NCBI GenBank assembly: GCA_023417975.1
Contig: JAEZDX010000674.1
Coordinates: 1-6,159 of the forward strand
DNA: 6,159 nucleotides
Direction: 5' to 3'
DNA from: Bacillota bacterium
GTDB lineage: Bacteria; Bacillota; Clostridia; Clostridiales; Clostridiaceae
Shown here one piece after another: positions 1 through 6,159 of the stretch; positions within the stretch are counted from its first letter, which is position 1; each line of letters opens with the position of its first letter. The notes under the pieces are model-generated. The model did no database searches, was not told the DNA's origin, and saw only the letters and a program-made list of their open reading frames with translations. The position numbers and the translations under genes were made by a program.

Positions 1-1589
1 TGAATAAGTGCATTTTCTAGTATAGGCTGAAGTAATTATTTATGAATTCGGCACCCTTAAACATTTTCATTTACATCCAGATCAAGGGTAAAGCTATTAT
101 TGAATCTGACTTGTTGTAAAAAGATATATTTTTTTAGCCACTGTATTTCATCGTATACTGATACTTCTTTGTTAACATCCCCAATGCTGTATCTTAAAAT
201 TTGAGCGAGACTGCTTAGCATATCACTGATTTCAAACTGCTCCTTTTTAATTGCCATCCAGTTTATACAATCCAAGGTATTGTATAAAAAATGAGGATTA
301 ATTTGTCCAACTAATGCTCTTATTTCAGCCTCTCTCCTCTTGTTGGTTATATCAAGAATATATTCACTCTGCTTTTTAATATCTTCTATCAAGCTATTTA
401 TTGTTGCTGACATTTCATTAAATTCATCACCTATAAATGAAAGTTCATCTTCTGTATCCAGTTTAATTTTCACATCGAAATTACCTTTTTTTAATTCATT
501 CATACCGTTAACGATAATTTTAACCGACTCATAGAACTTATTTGAAAAAACAATAATTACAATTAATACAATGATTATTATTGCAACTAGTGATCCCATA
601 GTTATATACCTTAGCAAATTAACTTCATAAAATAAATTGTCTTTATCAACAATATTAATAACCTTCCAACCAAAAGTGCTTATATCCATACTGTTAACAG
701 AGATATTTTTGTTTGTAAAAGTCTGGATTGTACTAACCAATTGATTAATAGGTTCCACACTATCATTTGCAGTTGGTATCCTACTTGAATATTCCTTAAT
801 AAAGGTACCAATATATTTTTTATTTTCAAATGATATTATTCTGCCATCATTATCAATTACCAGAGAACATGTATTGGCATTGTCTTTATCATTGTTAAGT
901 TTTCCTGCATTACATATATCGGATAAAATTTGTTCATCAAAGCTCATAATCATTATGCCCAAGGTTTCTTTTGTTGTTACATTCACCACTCTCAATCCAA
1001 TATGAAACAAATATTCAGGTTTTTCCCCAATATAATGATTGGCAGTTGTAGACAAAATTACAGGTACATTGCTATTAACAATTTTAGTATAGATCTCATC
1101 CTTCGTAAGATTGCTATAGGCATCCCAAACTCTGTTACTTATTCCTTGATTTTTCTTGTCATAGTACACATTTCTTCCATCTTTACCTACAAATGTTATA
1201 GCCATGATTTGACTTCTGGAATATGAATAAGATCCAAACACATCTTCTATTTTAGTAAAAGATGCTGCCTTTTCGAATCCATCACCATCATTAAACTGAG
1301 TCTCTAATTTTATACAATCACTATCAGCTGCAAGCCTATATAGTACATCATTAAAATAATTCAGGTCTGTTTCAATATTTGTCTTTATATAAAATAGATT
1401 TGTGTCAGAGAGTTTGGTTATTTTTTTTTCAAGGTAATACTGAGATAACTTGTACGATACAAGTTGTGTAGCAACGATGGGTAGAATAGAAATAATCATG
1501 AATATAATTAGAAGTTTAACCTTTAAGCTATATCTTTTAAATCTTAAGTAATGCTTTAATCCATTTTTAATGTTGTTAAAGAGCTTCAT
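1..1589 (-). pseudogene. YesM-family sensor histidine kinase, interrupted by two in-frame stops and cut by the window edge
   Basis: Membrane sensor kinase of a two-component system; in this family the partner is usually an AraC-type response regulator, which is not in view. The ATG at 1589 has an AGGAG ribosome site 8 bases upstream. The open part is 510 residues: TM1 at about 24-45, an extracellular Cache-like sensor at about 46-325, TM2 at about 328-349, HAMP at about 350-403, then the His_kinase domain with phospho-acceptor His433 in INPHFLYNTLD. The frame stops at TAA 57-59, before any ATPase domain. Reading on in the same frame gives GCRIHK, a second TAA (36-38), then LLQPILENALIH, which is the ATPase N-box. 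The gene is therefore not frameshifted; it carries two nonsense codons six codons apart. The product could accept no ATP and should be inactive unless the stops are sequencing errors. The substrate sensed is unknown. Domain assignment is confident, loss of function likely. Confidence 0.88.
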
Positions 1590-1802
1590 TACTTTGTCTC
1601 CTAAATAGTATTTGTATTTATTTTTATTTTTATTACTAGAGAAAGATTTATTAGCGTCTACATTCTCACCATTCTTTATTTAATGAAAGTATATATCTCA
1701 TAGACAAGATCAGGTATTCATAAAAACAACAATTTCTATTTCAATAGCAAAAGTCACCATTGTTTCATATTATAAACTGTATCATGATCTATGGAGGAAG
1801 TT

Positions 1803-2426
1803 ATGAAAAAATTCTCTTTCAAAATATCTTCTGTTATACTTACTGTTTTATTGCTCGGTACTCTTCTATATGGTTGCAAAAAAGACACTTCAAATGGTAT
1901 TGTGAAAGTCCGTCTCAATGAAGTAACTCGTTCCATCTTTTATGCTCCGATGTATGCGGCTATGAGTCAAGGCTTCTTTAAAGATGAAGGCTTGGAAATA
2001 GATCTCACTACGGGCGAAGGTGCAGATAAGACTATGCAGCAGGTGCTGAGTAAAAATGCTGACATTGGTTTCTGCGGCCCCGAACAGGTTATATATATTT
2101 ATAATCAAAAAAGAGACGATCTACCTATATTATTCGCACAGTTAACTCAAACCGACGGCTCCTTCCTTGTAAGCAGAAAGGATGAACCTAATTTTAAATG
2201 GGAGTCCTTAAAAGGAAAGACTGTTGTAGGCGGCAGACCTGGTGGAGTTCCCGAAATGGCCTTGGAATATGTCCTTAAACAGCATGGACTTCAGCCAGGT
2301 AAAGATGTCAATGTTATTACCAATATAGCTTTTGCAACAGTTCCTGGAGCATTTCCACGTTACATGAAAAAGCGATATTTTCCAAATCAAATACCGCACT
2401 TCACACATACGAAGATTGTACTATAG
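1803..2426 (+). pseudogene. Truncated ABC transporter substrate-binding lipoprotein, NMT1/SsuA/ThiY-like
   Basis: Extracytoplasmic solute-binding lipoprotein of the class that captures sulfonates, nitrate/bicarbonate or thiamine-pyrimidine precursors; the substrate cannot be told. The ATG at 1803 is preferred over an in-frame ATG at 1791, because GGAGG (1793-1797) sits 5 bases before 1803 and lies inside the longer reading. The 207-aa product has a lipoprotein signal peptide with lipidation Cys25 (LLYGC), then family features: RSIFYAPMYAAMSQGFFKDE (43-62), ADIGFCGPE (86-94), a LKGKTVVGGRPGG-type turn (136-148) and a GLQPGKDV segment (162-169). Similarity fades after GAF (182-184), and the last 23 residues look like out-of-frame sequence. 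Family members are about 320-340 aa, so the second lobe is missing. No permease or ATPase gene follows, whereas intact systems normally have them. It diverges from the broken kinase gene. It could be a gene fragment that is still translated, but it cannot form a complete binding cleft. Confidence 0.85.
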
Positions 2427-2472
2427 ATAGTTATTTTCCATAAATATATACATCAATTACATTATATTACAC

Positions 2473-2493
2473 AAAAATAGTAGCACACTACTA
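2473..2493 (-). terminator. Weak candidate terminator after the 87-aa gene
   Basis: TAGTAG (2478-2483) pairs with CTACTA (2488-2493) around a 4-base loop. Read on the minus strand, the 6-bp stem is followed by five T (the A-run 2473-2477). It lies 28 bases past the stop of the minus-strand gene at 2521. The stem is short, so termination would be weak. Confidence 0.5.
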
Positions 2494-2520
2494 CACATAT
2501 GTAAATACGAAATACATATC

Positions 2521-2784
2521 CTAAATCTTAAATAACATCCATTTACAAGTAAGCTGTTCATATCTTATTTCAAATAATTTATCTGCTCCGTTTACGGCTC
2601 CTTGACATGTAAAAGCTATCATAGGATTACCTGCCAGTTTCATAGTATCTATATGAAGTATCTTCTCTACCTTGAATATTACCTCACTCTGATCCTCAGC
2701 TATAATTCTAAATCTCACAGGCCGTGGTTTACCTTCCTTTGTGAACCAGGCTACTACCTCAATAGGCTTTGCTATAACTTTCAT
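2521..2784 (-). CDS. Conserved small clostridial protein, SOS-controlled by its LexA box
   Basis: 87-aa cytosolic protein of unknown function, with no signal peptide or membrane segment. The ATG at 2784 is preferred over a GTG at 2793 because GGAG lies 8 bases upstream of the ATG and would be too close to the GTG. It starts MKVIAKPIEVVAWF, has a basic segment (KEGKPRPVRFRI, about 16-27), a LAGNPMIAFTCQ segment (about 50-61), and ends CKWMLFKI. The alternating hydrophobic pattern suggests mostly beta structure. From memory, proteins of this pattern are widespread in Clostridia and are often found beside dinB (DNA polymerase IV) or other SOS genes; here no dinB is visible. The promoter with its LexA box at 2803-2816 supports a DNA-damage-related role, but the biochemical function is unknown. 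It appears to be monocistronic, with a weak hairpin after the stop. The gene looks intact. Family recognition is moderate; coding status is good. Confidence 0.82.
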   Translation of the reverse strand: MKVIAKPIEVVAWFTKEGKPRPVRFRIIAEDQSEVIFKVEKILHIDTMKLAGNPMIAFTCQGAVNGADKLFEIRYEQLTCKWMLFKI

Positions 2785-2802
2785 AAAATCCACTCCCGAA
2801 TA

Positions 2803-2816
2803 CGAACATTTGTTTG
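2803..2816 (-). promoter_or_regulatory. LexA (SOS) box
   Basis: Read on the minus strand the site is CAAACAAATGTTCG. It matches the Gram-positive LexA pattern CGAACRNRYGTTYG in all but one base (CAAAC for CGAAC in the left half). It starts one base after the -10 hexamer and ends 18 bases before the ATG at 2784, so bound LexA would cover the transcription start. Position and match together make it a convincing repressor site; binding is inferred. Confidence 0.78.
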
Positions 2817-2838
2817 TATAATATTATTATATACAAAC
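2812..2838. repeat. 9-bp perfect inverted repeat across the SOS promoter
   Basis: GTTTGTATA (2812-2820) and TATACAAAC (2830-2838) are perfect inverted copies separated by 9 AT bases. One arm overlaps half of the LexA box, and the repeat spans the -10 element and most of the spacer. It may be a second operator, or a chance dyad in AT-rich DNA. Confidence 0.6.
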
Positions 2839-2846
2839 TTTGTGAA
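2818..2846 (-). promoter_or_regulatory. Sigma-A type promoter of the 87-aa gene
   Basis: On the minus strand, TTCACA (2841-2846) and TATTAT (2818-2823) are separated by exactly 17 bases (2824-2840). This is a good housekeeping promoter fit, directly upstream of the LexA box and the gene start at 2784. Confidence 0.62.
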
Positions 2847-2934
2847 AATTAAAACACCTATTGAATATAATTTTAAATCCTGTCAATAATTTAGATATCC
2901 TAACAAAAGTTACTCCTACAATATAATAATCGGT

Positions 2935-2971
2935 AAAAGCTGCACCTCCGCGAGGTGTGGCTTTTGCTTTT
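2935..2971 (+). terminator. Strong hairpin, probable rho-independent terminator without an obvious gene
   Basis: AAAAGCTGCACCTC (2935-2948) pairs with GAGGTGTGGCTTTT (2952-2965) around loop CGC. The stem is 14 bp with two G-T pairs and ends in a T-run (TTTTGCTTTT, 2962-2971). The T-tract favours the plus strand, yet no complete plus-strand gene lies upstream; the nearest is the truncated binding protein ending at 2426. In the minus direction it could back up the terminator at 3051-3088 and shield the SOS promoter from read-through. Confidence 0.7.
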
Positions 2972-3050
2972 AAATTAATAATATATTCTACGGTTCATAA
3001 CAATATCAAAATATTTTATTCCTTCCTATGTATTACACTATTTTATATAA

Positions 3051-3088
3051 TAAAAAAGGCGTAGTATTCGTATCAAATACTACGCCTT
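3051..3088 (-). terminator. Rho-independent terminator of the DUF3231 gene
   Basis: AAGGCGTAGTATT (3056-3068) pairs perfectly over 13 bp with AATACTACGCCTT (3076-3088), with a 7-base loop. On the minus strand the stem runs into six T (A-run 3052-3057). It sits about 40 bases past the stop codon at 3130. Confidence 0.88.
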
Positions 3089-3129
3089 ATAAAATAATTA
3101 TAGATTTAGATAACCGTTGAATACATTTA

Positions 3130-4131
3130 TTACTTTAGTGCAGCTACTCTGTCAAACGCTTGAGGCGGCTGCTCCATCCATCCTTTACGGATCATGAGCT
3201 TCGAACCTTTTTCTCCGTACATCATTATCTCCACCAATATGGATCTGAAATGGGCTGCCAAATCCTTTCTCATTGAAACAGATAGTGCATATGCGGCTAA
3301 GTATATACCTGTTGTTATAGTAGTGGAAACTAAAAACATAATCAACCGTTCTGAAAATGGCGATACTCTTGAATCACTTACTTCCATACTTACAGGTATA
3401 TTACCAAGATGTTCTTCTTCCTTTAATACTTTATTAAAAATATCTATTTGCTTTTGTGCAAGATATTTCCCTTTGATGAGAAATTCTCTTATCTCTTCAT
3501 CTTCAGTCACTTGGATAAAGCCCATCAATAACAATAGTCCTATATAATTTCTTTCAATTATATAAAATATCTCTCCTAATTCAAATGCATTCAACGGCCT
3601 CTTCTCACTATTCCATATATCCAAAATCGGATCAACCTTATCAACAAACTCCACCTTATCCGGGTAATCCATCTTTGGTGGTCTATCATATATGCCCTTT
3701 GACAGCATAAGATTTAAAGCTTTTTTATATAAGGCGGCGGTGGATTCCATGCAATAATAAAAATATTCAACTATATCTCCACGCGCCACTTTTGTTGCTG
3801 TAGTGGCATAATCACTTAATGACATTTGATTTAATCGATAAACAAAACTTAATCCATATATGTCCGTGTAAAGTGCTGGTGCCGATAAATTCAAATCCTC
3901 ATCTGAAAACCCCTTTGGTATAGGAAATTTCTCTTCATTAAATATTTTTTTAGTTTTTTCAATTATCTTTATCAATAAATCAGCCTGCTCATCAAGGATT
4001 AGCTTAATCTCCAAATCTTGATTATGTTGAATAAAGTGCTTTGTCACGCATAACGTTGCAGTGCTTTGCATATATGATTTCCACAGGCCTGCAATTTCAG
4101 GCGTAGTAAGCTGAATATTATGTTGCTCCAA
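3130..4131 (-). CDS. DUF3231 family protein with two internal repeats
   Basis: 333-aa soluble, largely helical protein, recognised as DUF3231 from its overall pattern. This family occurs in spore-forming Bacilli and Clostridia, and its biochemical role is not established. The start is TTG at 4131: GGAGG (4139-4143) is 7 bases upstream and no ATG or GTG fits as well. The protein is an internal duplication. Repeat 1 covers about 8-153 and repeat 2 about 181-326, and both end alike (LMLSKGIYDRPPKMD against LMIRKGWMEQPPQAFD). Each unit looks like a ferritin-like helical bundle; 264-284 is hydrophobic but is probably a buried helix, not a membrane span. The length is normal for the family and the gene appears intact. 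A good terminator follows. The nearest upstream gene on this strand (4264-4437) is 132 bases away, so co-transcription is possible but unproven. A stress- or spore-related role is only inference from where the family occurs. Confidence 0.85.
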   Translation of the reverse strand: MEQHNIQLTTPEIAGLWKSYMQSTATLCVTKHFIQHNQDLEIKLILDEQADLLIKIIEKTKKIFNEEKFPIPKGFSDEDLNLSAPALYTDIYGLSFVYRLNQMSLSDYATTATKVARGDIVEYFYYCMESTAALYKKALNLMLSKGIYDRPPKMDYPDKVEFVDKVDPILDIWNSEKRPLNAFELGEIFYIIERNYIGLLLLMGFIQVTEDEEIREFLIKGKYLAQKQIDIFNKVLKEEEHLGNIPVSMEVSDSRVSPFSERLIMFLVSTTITTGIYLAAYALSVSMRKDLAAHFRSILVEIMMYGEKGSKLMIRKGWMEQPPQAFDRVAALK

Positions 4132-4263
4132 TTTAATACCTCCATTGCTGCTGACAATAAATTTTTATGTCTATTTTCTTCAAAATCGCTTCATATTATT
4201 CACATTTTACTTACCTATTGCTTGCCTACCCTTACTATAAGTCTTTATTATAAAAGTTTCATT

Positions 4264-4437
4264 TTATTCTCTATTTTGGCTCTTTATGATTTCCATAGCT
4301 CTTTCCAAGGCCTGAAGCTGAAGTTCTTTGGGGCACATGCTCTTCCAAGCTTCCAGCACTACCTCTGCAACATGCTCATGAAAAGCATTCCAGTCCTCCG
4401 GTACTTTAACTGTTACTGTTAATTTTTTCTTTTCCAT
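4264..4437 (-). CDS. 57-aa small protein of unknown function
   Basis: Short gene with an ATG at 4437, GGAGG (4444-4448) 6 bases upstream, and a TAA stop at 4264-4266. The product begins MEKKKLTVTVKVPEDW and ends IIKSQNRE. A basic N-terminus leads into a predicted beta strand (about 5-12), a Pro-Glu/Asp turn, then two helices (about 15-34 and 37-54). A strand ending in VPED followed by helices resembles ribbon-helix-helix DNA-binding proteins, but the helices are longer than usual and I do not recognise the family. It contains one Cys (35) and two Trp. It diverges from the serine recombinase across a 235-bp region with dyads, and reads in the same direction as the DUF3231 gene downstream. Possible roles are repressor or accessory protein of the recombinase, or an unrelated host protein. 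Coding status rests on the ribosome site and the clean frame. Confidence 0.7.
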   Translation of the reverse strand: MEKKKLTVTVKVPEDWNAFHEHVAEVVLEAWKSMCPKELQLQALERAMEIIKSQNRE

Positions 4438-4504
4438 ACCTATCCTCCAAAATTTCTTTATATCATAATATGCTTACAGCTTTCATTTTGTTATTTGCAT
4501 TTAT

Positions 4505-4539
4505 ATAGAACACAGAAAGTCTCTTTTATTGTGTTCTAT
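4505..4539. repeat. 10-bp perfect inverted repeat in the divergent region
   Basis: ATAGAACACA (4505-4514) and TGTGTTCTAT (4530-4539) are perfect inverted copies 15 bases apart, with a short inner AAAG/CTTT pair. No T-run follows on the plus strand, so a terminator is unlikely. It could be an operator for the divergent genes or part of a recombinase attachment site. Confidence 0.65.
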
Positions 4540-4556
4540 GTAGTTAAAAATGTGTT

Positions 4557-4584
4557 AGTTTAAACTTTCATAAACTTTGATAAA
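4557..4584. repeat. Palindrome plus tandem 10-mer repeat
   Basis: AGTTTAAACT (4557-4566) is a perfect 10-bp palindrome. It overlaps TAAACTTTCA (4561-4570), which repeats at once as TAAACTTTGA (4571-4580), followed by a partial third copy TAAA. The spacing equals one helical turn, as in sites for proteins that bind cooperatively. The sequence is AT-rich, so chance is not excluded. Confidence 0.5.
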
Positions 4585-4618
4585 TAAAAAAGGTAAAGAA
4601 TTATGAAATAAGTAAAAA

Positions 4619-4649
4619 TTGAAGCTGCAGATATATATAATAGTATAAA
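4619..4649 (+). promoter_or_regulatory. Possible promoter of the recombinase gene
   Basis: TTGAAG (4619-4624) and TATAAA (4644-4649) are 19 bases apart, which is longer than ideal. A better -10 match, TATAAT (4636-4641), lacks a good -35. The location just upstream of the ribosome site at 4663 is right, but the assignment is weak. Confidence 0.3.
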
Positions 4650-4672
4650 TGAACTTACTAACGGAGGTTCCT

Positions 4673-6159
4673 ATGATTGCAGCCATCTATTCCCGTAAAT
4701 CCAAATTCACAGGCAAGGGTGAATCCATAGAAAATCAAATACAGCTCTGTAAGGAGCATGCTCAAAGACTTGGTATAACTAAATTTTTAATATACGACGA
4801 GGACGAAGGCTTTTCCGGTGGAAATACAAACAGACCTGATTTTCAGCGCATGCTGAAGGATGTAAAGAACAAAAAGTTTGACATTCTAATCTGCTACAGG
4901 CTTGACCGTATATCCAGAAATGTTTCCGACTTTTCCAATACTATAGAGGTTCTTAACAAATACGGCATAGACTTTATTTCCATACGCGAACAGTTTGACA
5001 CTACTACACCAATTGGAAGAGCCATGATGTATATATCCAGCGTCTTTGCCCAATTGGAAAGAGAGACTATTGCAGAAAGAATTCGGGATAATATGCTGGA
5101 ACTTGCAAAGACCGGACGTTGGTTGGGTGGTACCCCTCCTTTTGGTTTTAAAAGTGAAGCTCAAATTTTTTATGATGAAAATATGAAAGAGCATAAAATG
5201 TTTAAGCTTTCTCCTATTACTGGAGATATGGCTTTTGTAAAAGAAATTTATGAAATGTATTTAAGTTTAGGCAGTATCTCCAAGGTTTACAAAGAGCTTT
5301 ATAAATCTGATGTTTTTATTAACAATAAAAGTTCCTGGGATATAAAATATATTCAGCAGCTGCTGCGCAACCCTGTATATGTGAAGAGTAATGAGGCTGT
5401 GCAGAACTATCTTCAAAGTAAAGGCATAGAAATCTACGGCGAGATGAACGGCTGCGGTATATTGACCTACAATAAGAAAGACTCAAAAAGCAATTATAAA
5501 GCTATGTCGGAGTGGATTTACGCTGTAGGCAGACATGAAGGTGCCATTAATGCTGATATCTGGCTTAAAGTACAAAAACAGCTAGATGAAAACAAATCAA
5601 AAGCACCTCGGCTTATAAGTGGAAATTACGGTCTCCTTAACGGTGTATTACAGTGTGCTCACTGTAGAGGTATTATGCATCAAAAAATGGGCCATGTAAG
5701 TGCAAAAACCGGCAAGCTGATGAGATACTACGTGTGCAGCAACAAACTCAAATCTGAAGGCATAAAGTGCAAATCCAGGAACGTCAGGTTAGATGCTATT
5801 GAGCCTATAGTCATCGAAGAAATATTTATATTTACCTCAGTTGAAGGTTATATCACTCATCTGATAGAAAACTATAGAAACTCTTTGAAGTCTCAAGATA
5901 ATTCAGCACATATTATAAAGCTGGATGTGGATATCAAATCTAAGAAAAAGCAGATTGATAATTTGGTAGAGCATTTATCTTTTGACAGCTCCTTGAGCAA
6001 CTTGTTAGTCTCTAAAATAAAGCAACTTCAAAAAGAATTATTGGATTTAAATATAAAACGTAACTCTCTTGCTTCAGTTTCTCTGCAAAGTAAAGAGACC
6101 TTAAATAATATAGAGATGTTCTCTCATATGCTTTTAAATTTTAAAGATCTATTTGAACA
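4673..6159 (+). CDS. Large serine recombinase (site-specific integrase/excisionase), C-terminus beyond the window
   Basis: Catalyses site-specific integration, excision or inversion of DNA through a phosphoserine link. The ATG at 4673 has GGAGG (4663-4667) 5 bases upstream, and 495 codons stay open to the edge. The resolvase domain covers about 2-140, with nucleophile Ser10 in YSRKS, Arg8, and the LDRISR motif giving Arg79 and Arg82; an ETIAERIRDN helix follows. The Recombinase domain begins at GRWLGGTPPFGF (148-159) and runs to about 265. A zinc ribbon has Cys328, Cys331, Cys355 and Cys366. A Lys/Leu-rich coiled coil (about 415-465) follows, typical of large serine integrases. Relatives are about 500-550 aa, so little is missing. 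All catalytic residues expected are present. Family members move phages, Tn4451-like and other conjugative elements, or the sporulation skin element; which applies here cannot be told, as the cargo lies outside. It diverges from a 57-aa gene across dyad-rich DNA. Confidence 0.95.
   Translation, partial: MIAAIYSRKSKFTGKGESIENQIQLCKEHAQRLGITKFLIYDEDEGFSGGNTNRPDFQRMLKDVKNKKFDILICYRLDRISRNVSDFSNTIEVLNKYGIDFISIREQFDTTTPIGRAMMYISSVFAQLERETIAERIRDNMLELAKTGRWLGGTPPFGFKSEAQIFYDENMKEHKMFKLSPITGDMAFVKEIYEMYLSLGSISKVYKELYKSDVFINNKSSWDIKYIQQLLRNPVYVKSNEAVQNYLQSKGIEIYGEMNGCGILTYNKKDSKSNYKAMSEWIYAVGRHEGAINADIWLKVQKQLDENKSKAPRLISGNYGLLNGVLQCAHCRGIMHQKMGHVSAKTGKLMRYYVCSNKLKSEGIKCKSRNVRLDAIEPIVIEEIFIFTSVEGYITHLIENYRNSLKSQDNSAHIIKLDVDIKSKKKQIDNLVEHLSFDSSLSNLLVSKIKQLQKELLDLNIKRNSLASVSLQSKETLNNIEMFSHMLLNFKDLFE

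Noticed and set aside
44..54. GAATTCGGCAC resembles a cDNA-library EcoRI adapter, hinting at a cloning artefact
   Set aside because: The kinase reading frame continues coherently on both sides to the N-box with no inserted length, so the match is most likely chance.
36..59. Recoding or an altered genetic code to read through the two kinase stops
   Set aside because: Both are TAA. Selenocysteine and pyrrolysine use TGA and TAG, no recoding structure is apparent, and all other genes here end normally (TAA or TAG).
930..1226. 98-codon plus-strand open frame inside the kinase
   Set aside because: It lies opposite the sensor domain and shows no signs of a real protein.
1616..1640. ATTTTT-type short repeats upstream of the kinase
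   Set aside because: Low-complexity AT run common in such genomes; no array structure and no spacers, so not CRISPR or a meaningful repeat.
1791..1802. Upstream ATG as start of the binding protein
   Set aside because: The ribosome site GGAGG lies within these codons; the ATG at 1803 fits both spacing and a standard lipoprotein signal peptide.
1590..1802. Promoters for the divergent kinase and binding-protein genes
   Set aside because: TATAAA and TATTAT-like hexamers occur near 1768-1776, but no acceptable -35 lies at a proper distance, so no promoter is called.
2602..2889. 95-codon plus-strand open frame overlapping the SOS gene and its promoter
   Set aside because: It reads across the LexA box and promoter, and the opposite strand holds the better supported gene with ribosome site and regulation.
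4120..4422. 100-codon plus-strand open frame
   Set aside because: It is antisense to the 57-aa gene and the start of the DUF3231 gene, both with strong ribosome sites on the minus strand.
4886..5194. 102-codon minus-strand open frame inside the recombinase
   Set aside because: It is the antisense of a clearly conserved catalytic and recombinase domain, with no ribosome site or family resemblance.

Overview
The window is AT-rich DNA with strong GGAGG-type ribosome binding sites, a TTG start, clostridial protein families and a LexA box of the Bacillus/Clostridium type. This points to a low-GC Firmicute, most likely a member of the Clostridia. The species cannot be fixed from the sequence alone.

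Left part (1-2426) is a decayed divergent pair. On the minus strand is a YesM-family membrane sensor histidine kinase. Its reading frame is broken by two in-frame TAA codons just before the ATPase N-box, which is still readable at the window edge. On the plus strand is the N-terminal half of a lipoprotein substrate-binding protein of the NMT1/SsuA/ThiY class. It loses similarity near residue 184 and stops early, and no permease or ATPase gene follows. Both genes keep good ribosome binding sites, so the damage looks recent.

Middle part (2427-3129) holds a small conserved clostridial protein of 87 aa on the minus strand. Its promoter carries a LexA (SOS) box directly downstream of the -10 element, inside a larger dyad, and a weak candidate terminator follows the gene. 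Upstream of that promoter are two strong hairpins. One (3051-3088) is a good terminator for the next minus-strand gene. The other (2935-2971) is best read as a plus-strand terminator with no obvious gene of its own.

Right part (3130-6159) has a full-length DUF3231 protein (TTG start, two internal repeats) and, upstream of it on the same strand, an unassigned 57-aa protein too small for routine ORF calling. Diverging from these is a large serine recombinase that runs off the right edge. The 235-bp divergent region between the 57-aa gene and the recombinase contains a perfect 10-bp inverted repeat, a 10-bp palindrome and a tandem 10-mer. These are candidates for operator or attachment-site sequence.

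The recombinase suggests that an integrated element begins near here and extends to the right, but its boundaries are not visible. I see no CRISPR array, tRNA, rRNA, riboswitch or recognisable defence operon. No complete new system can be demonstrated. The best leads are the SOS-controlled small protein, the double-stop kinase and the small gene plus dyads next to the recombinase.
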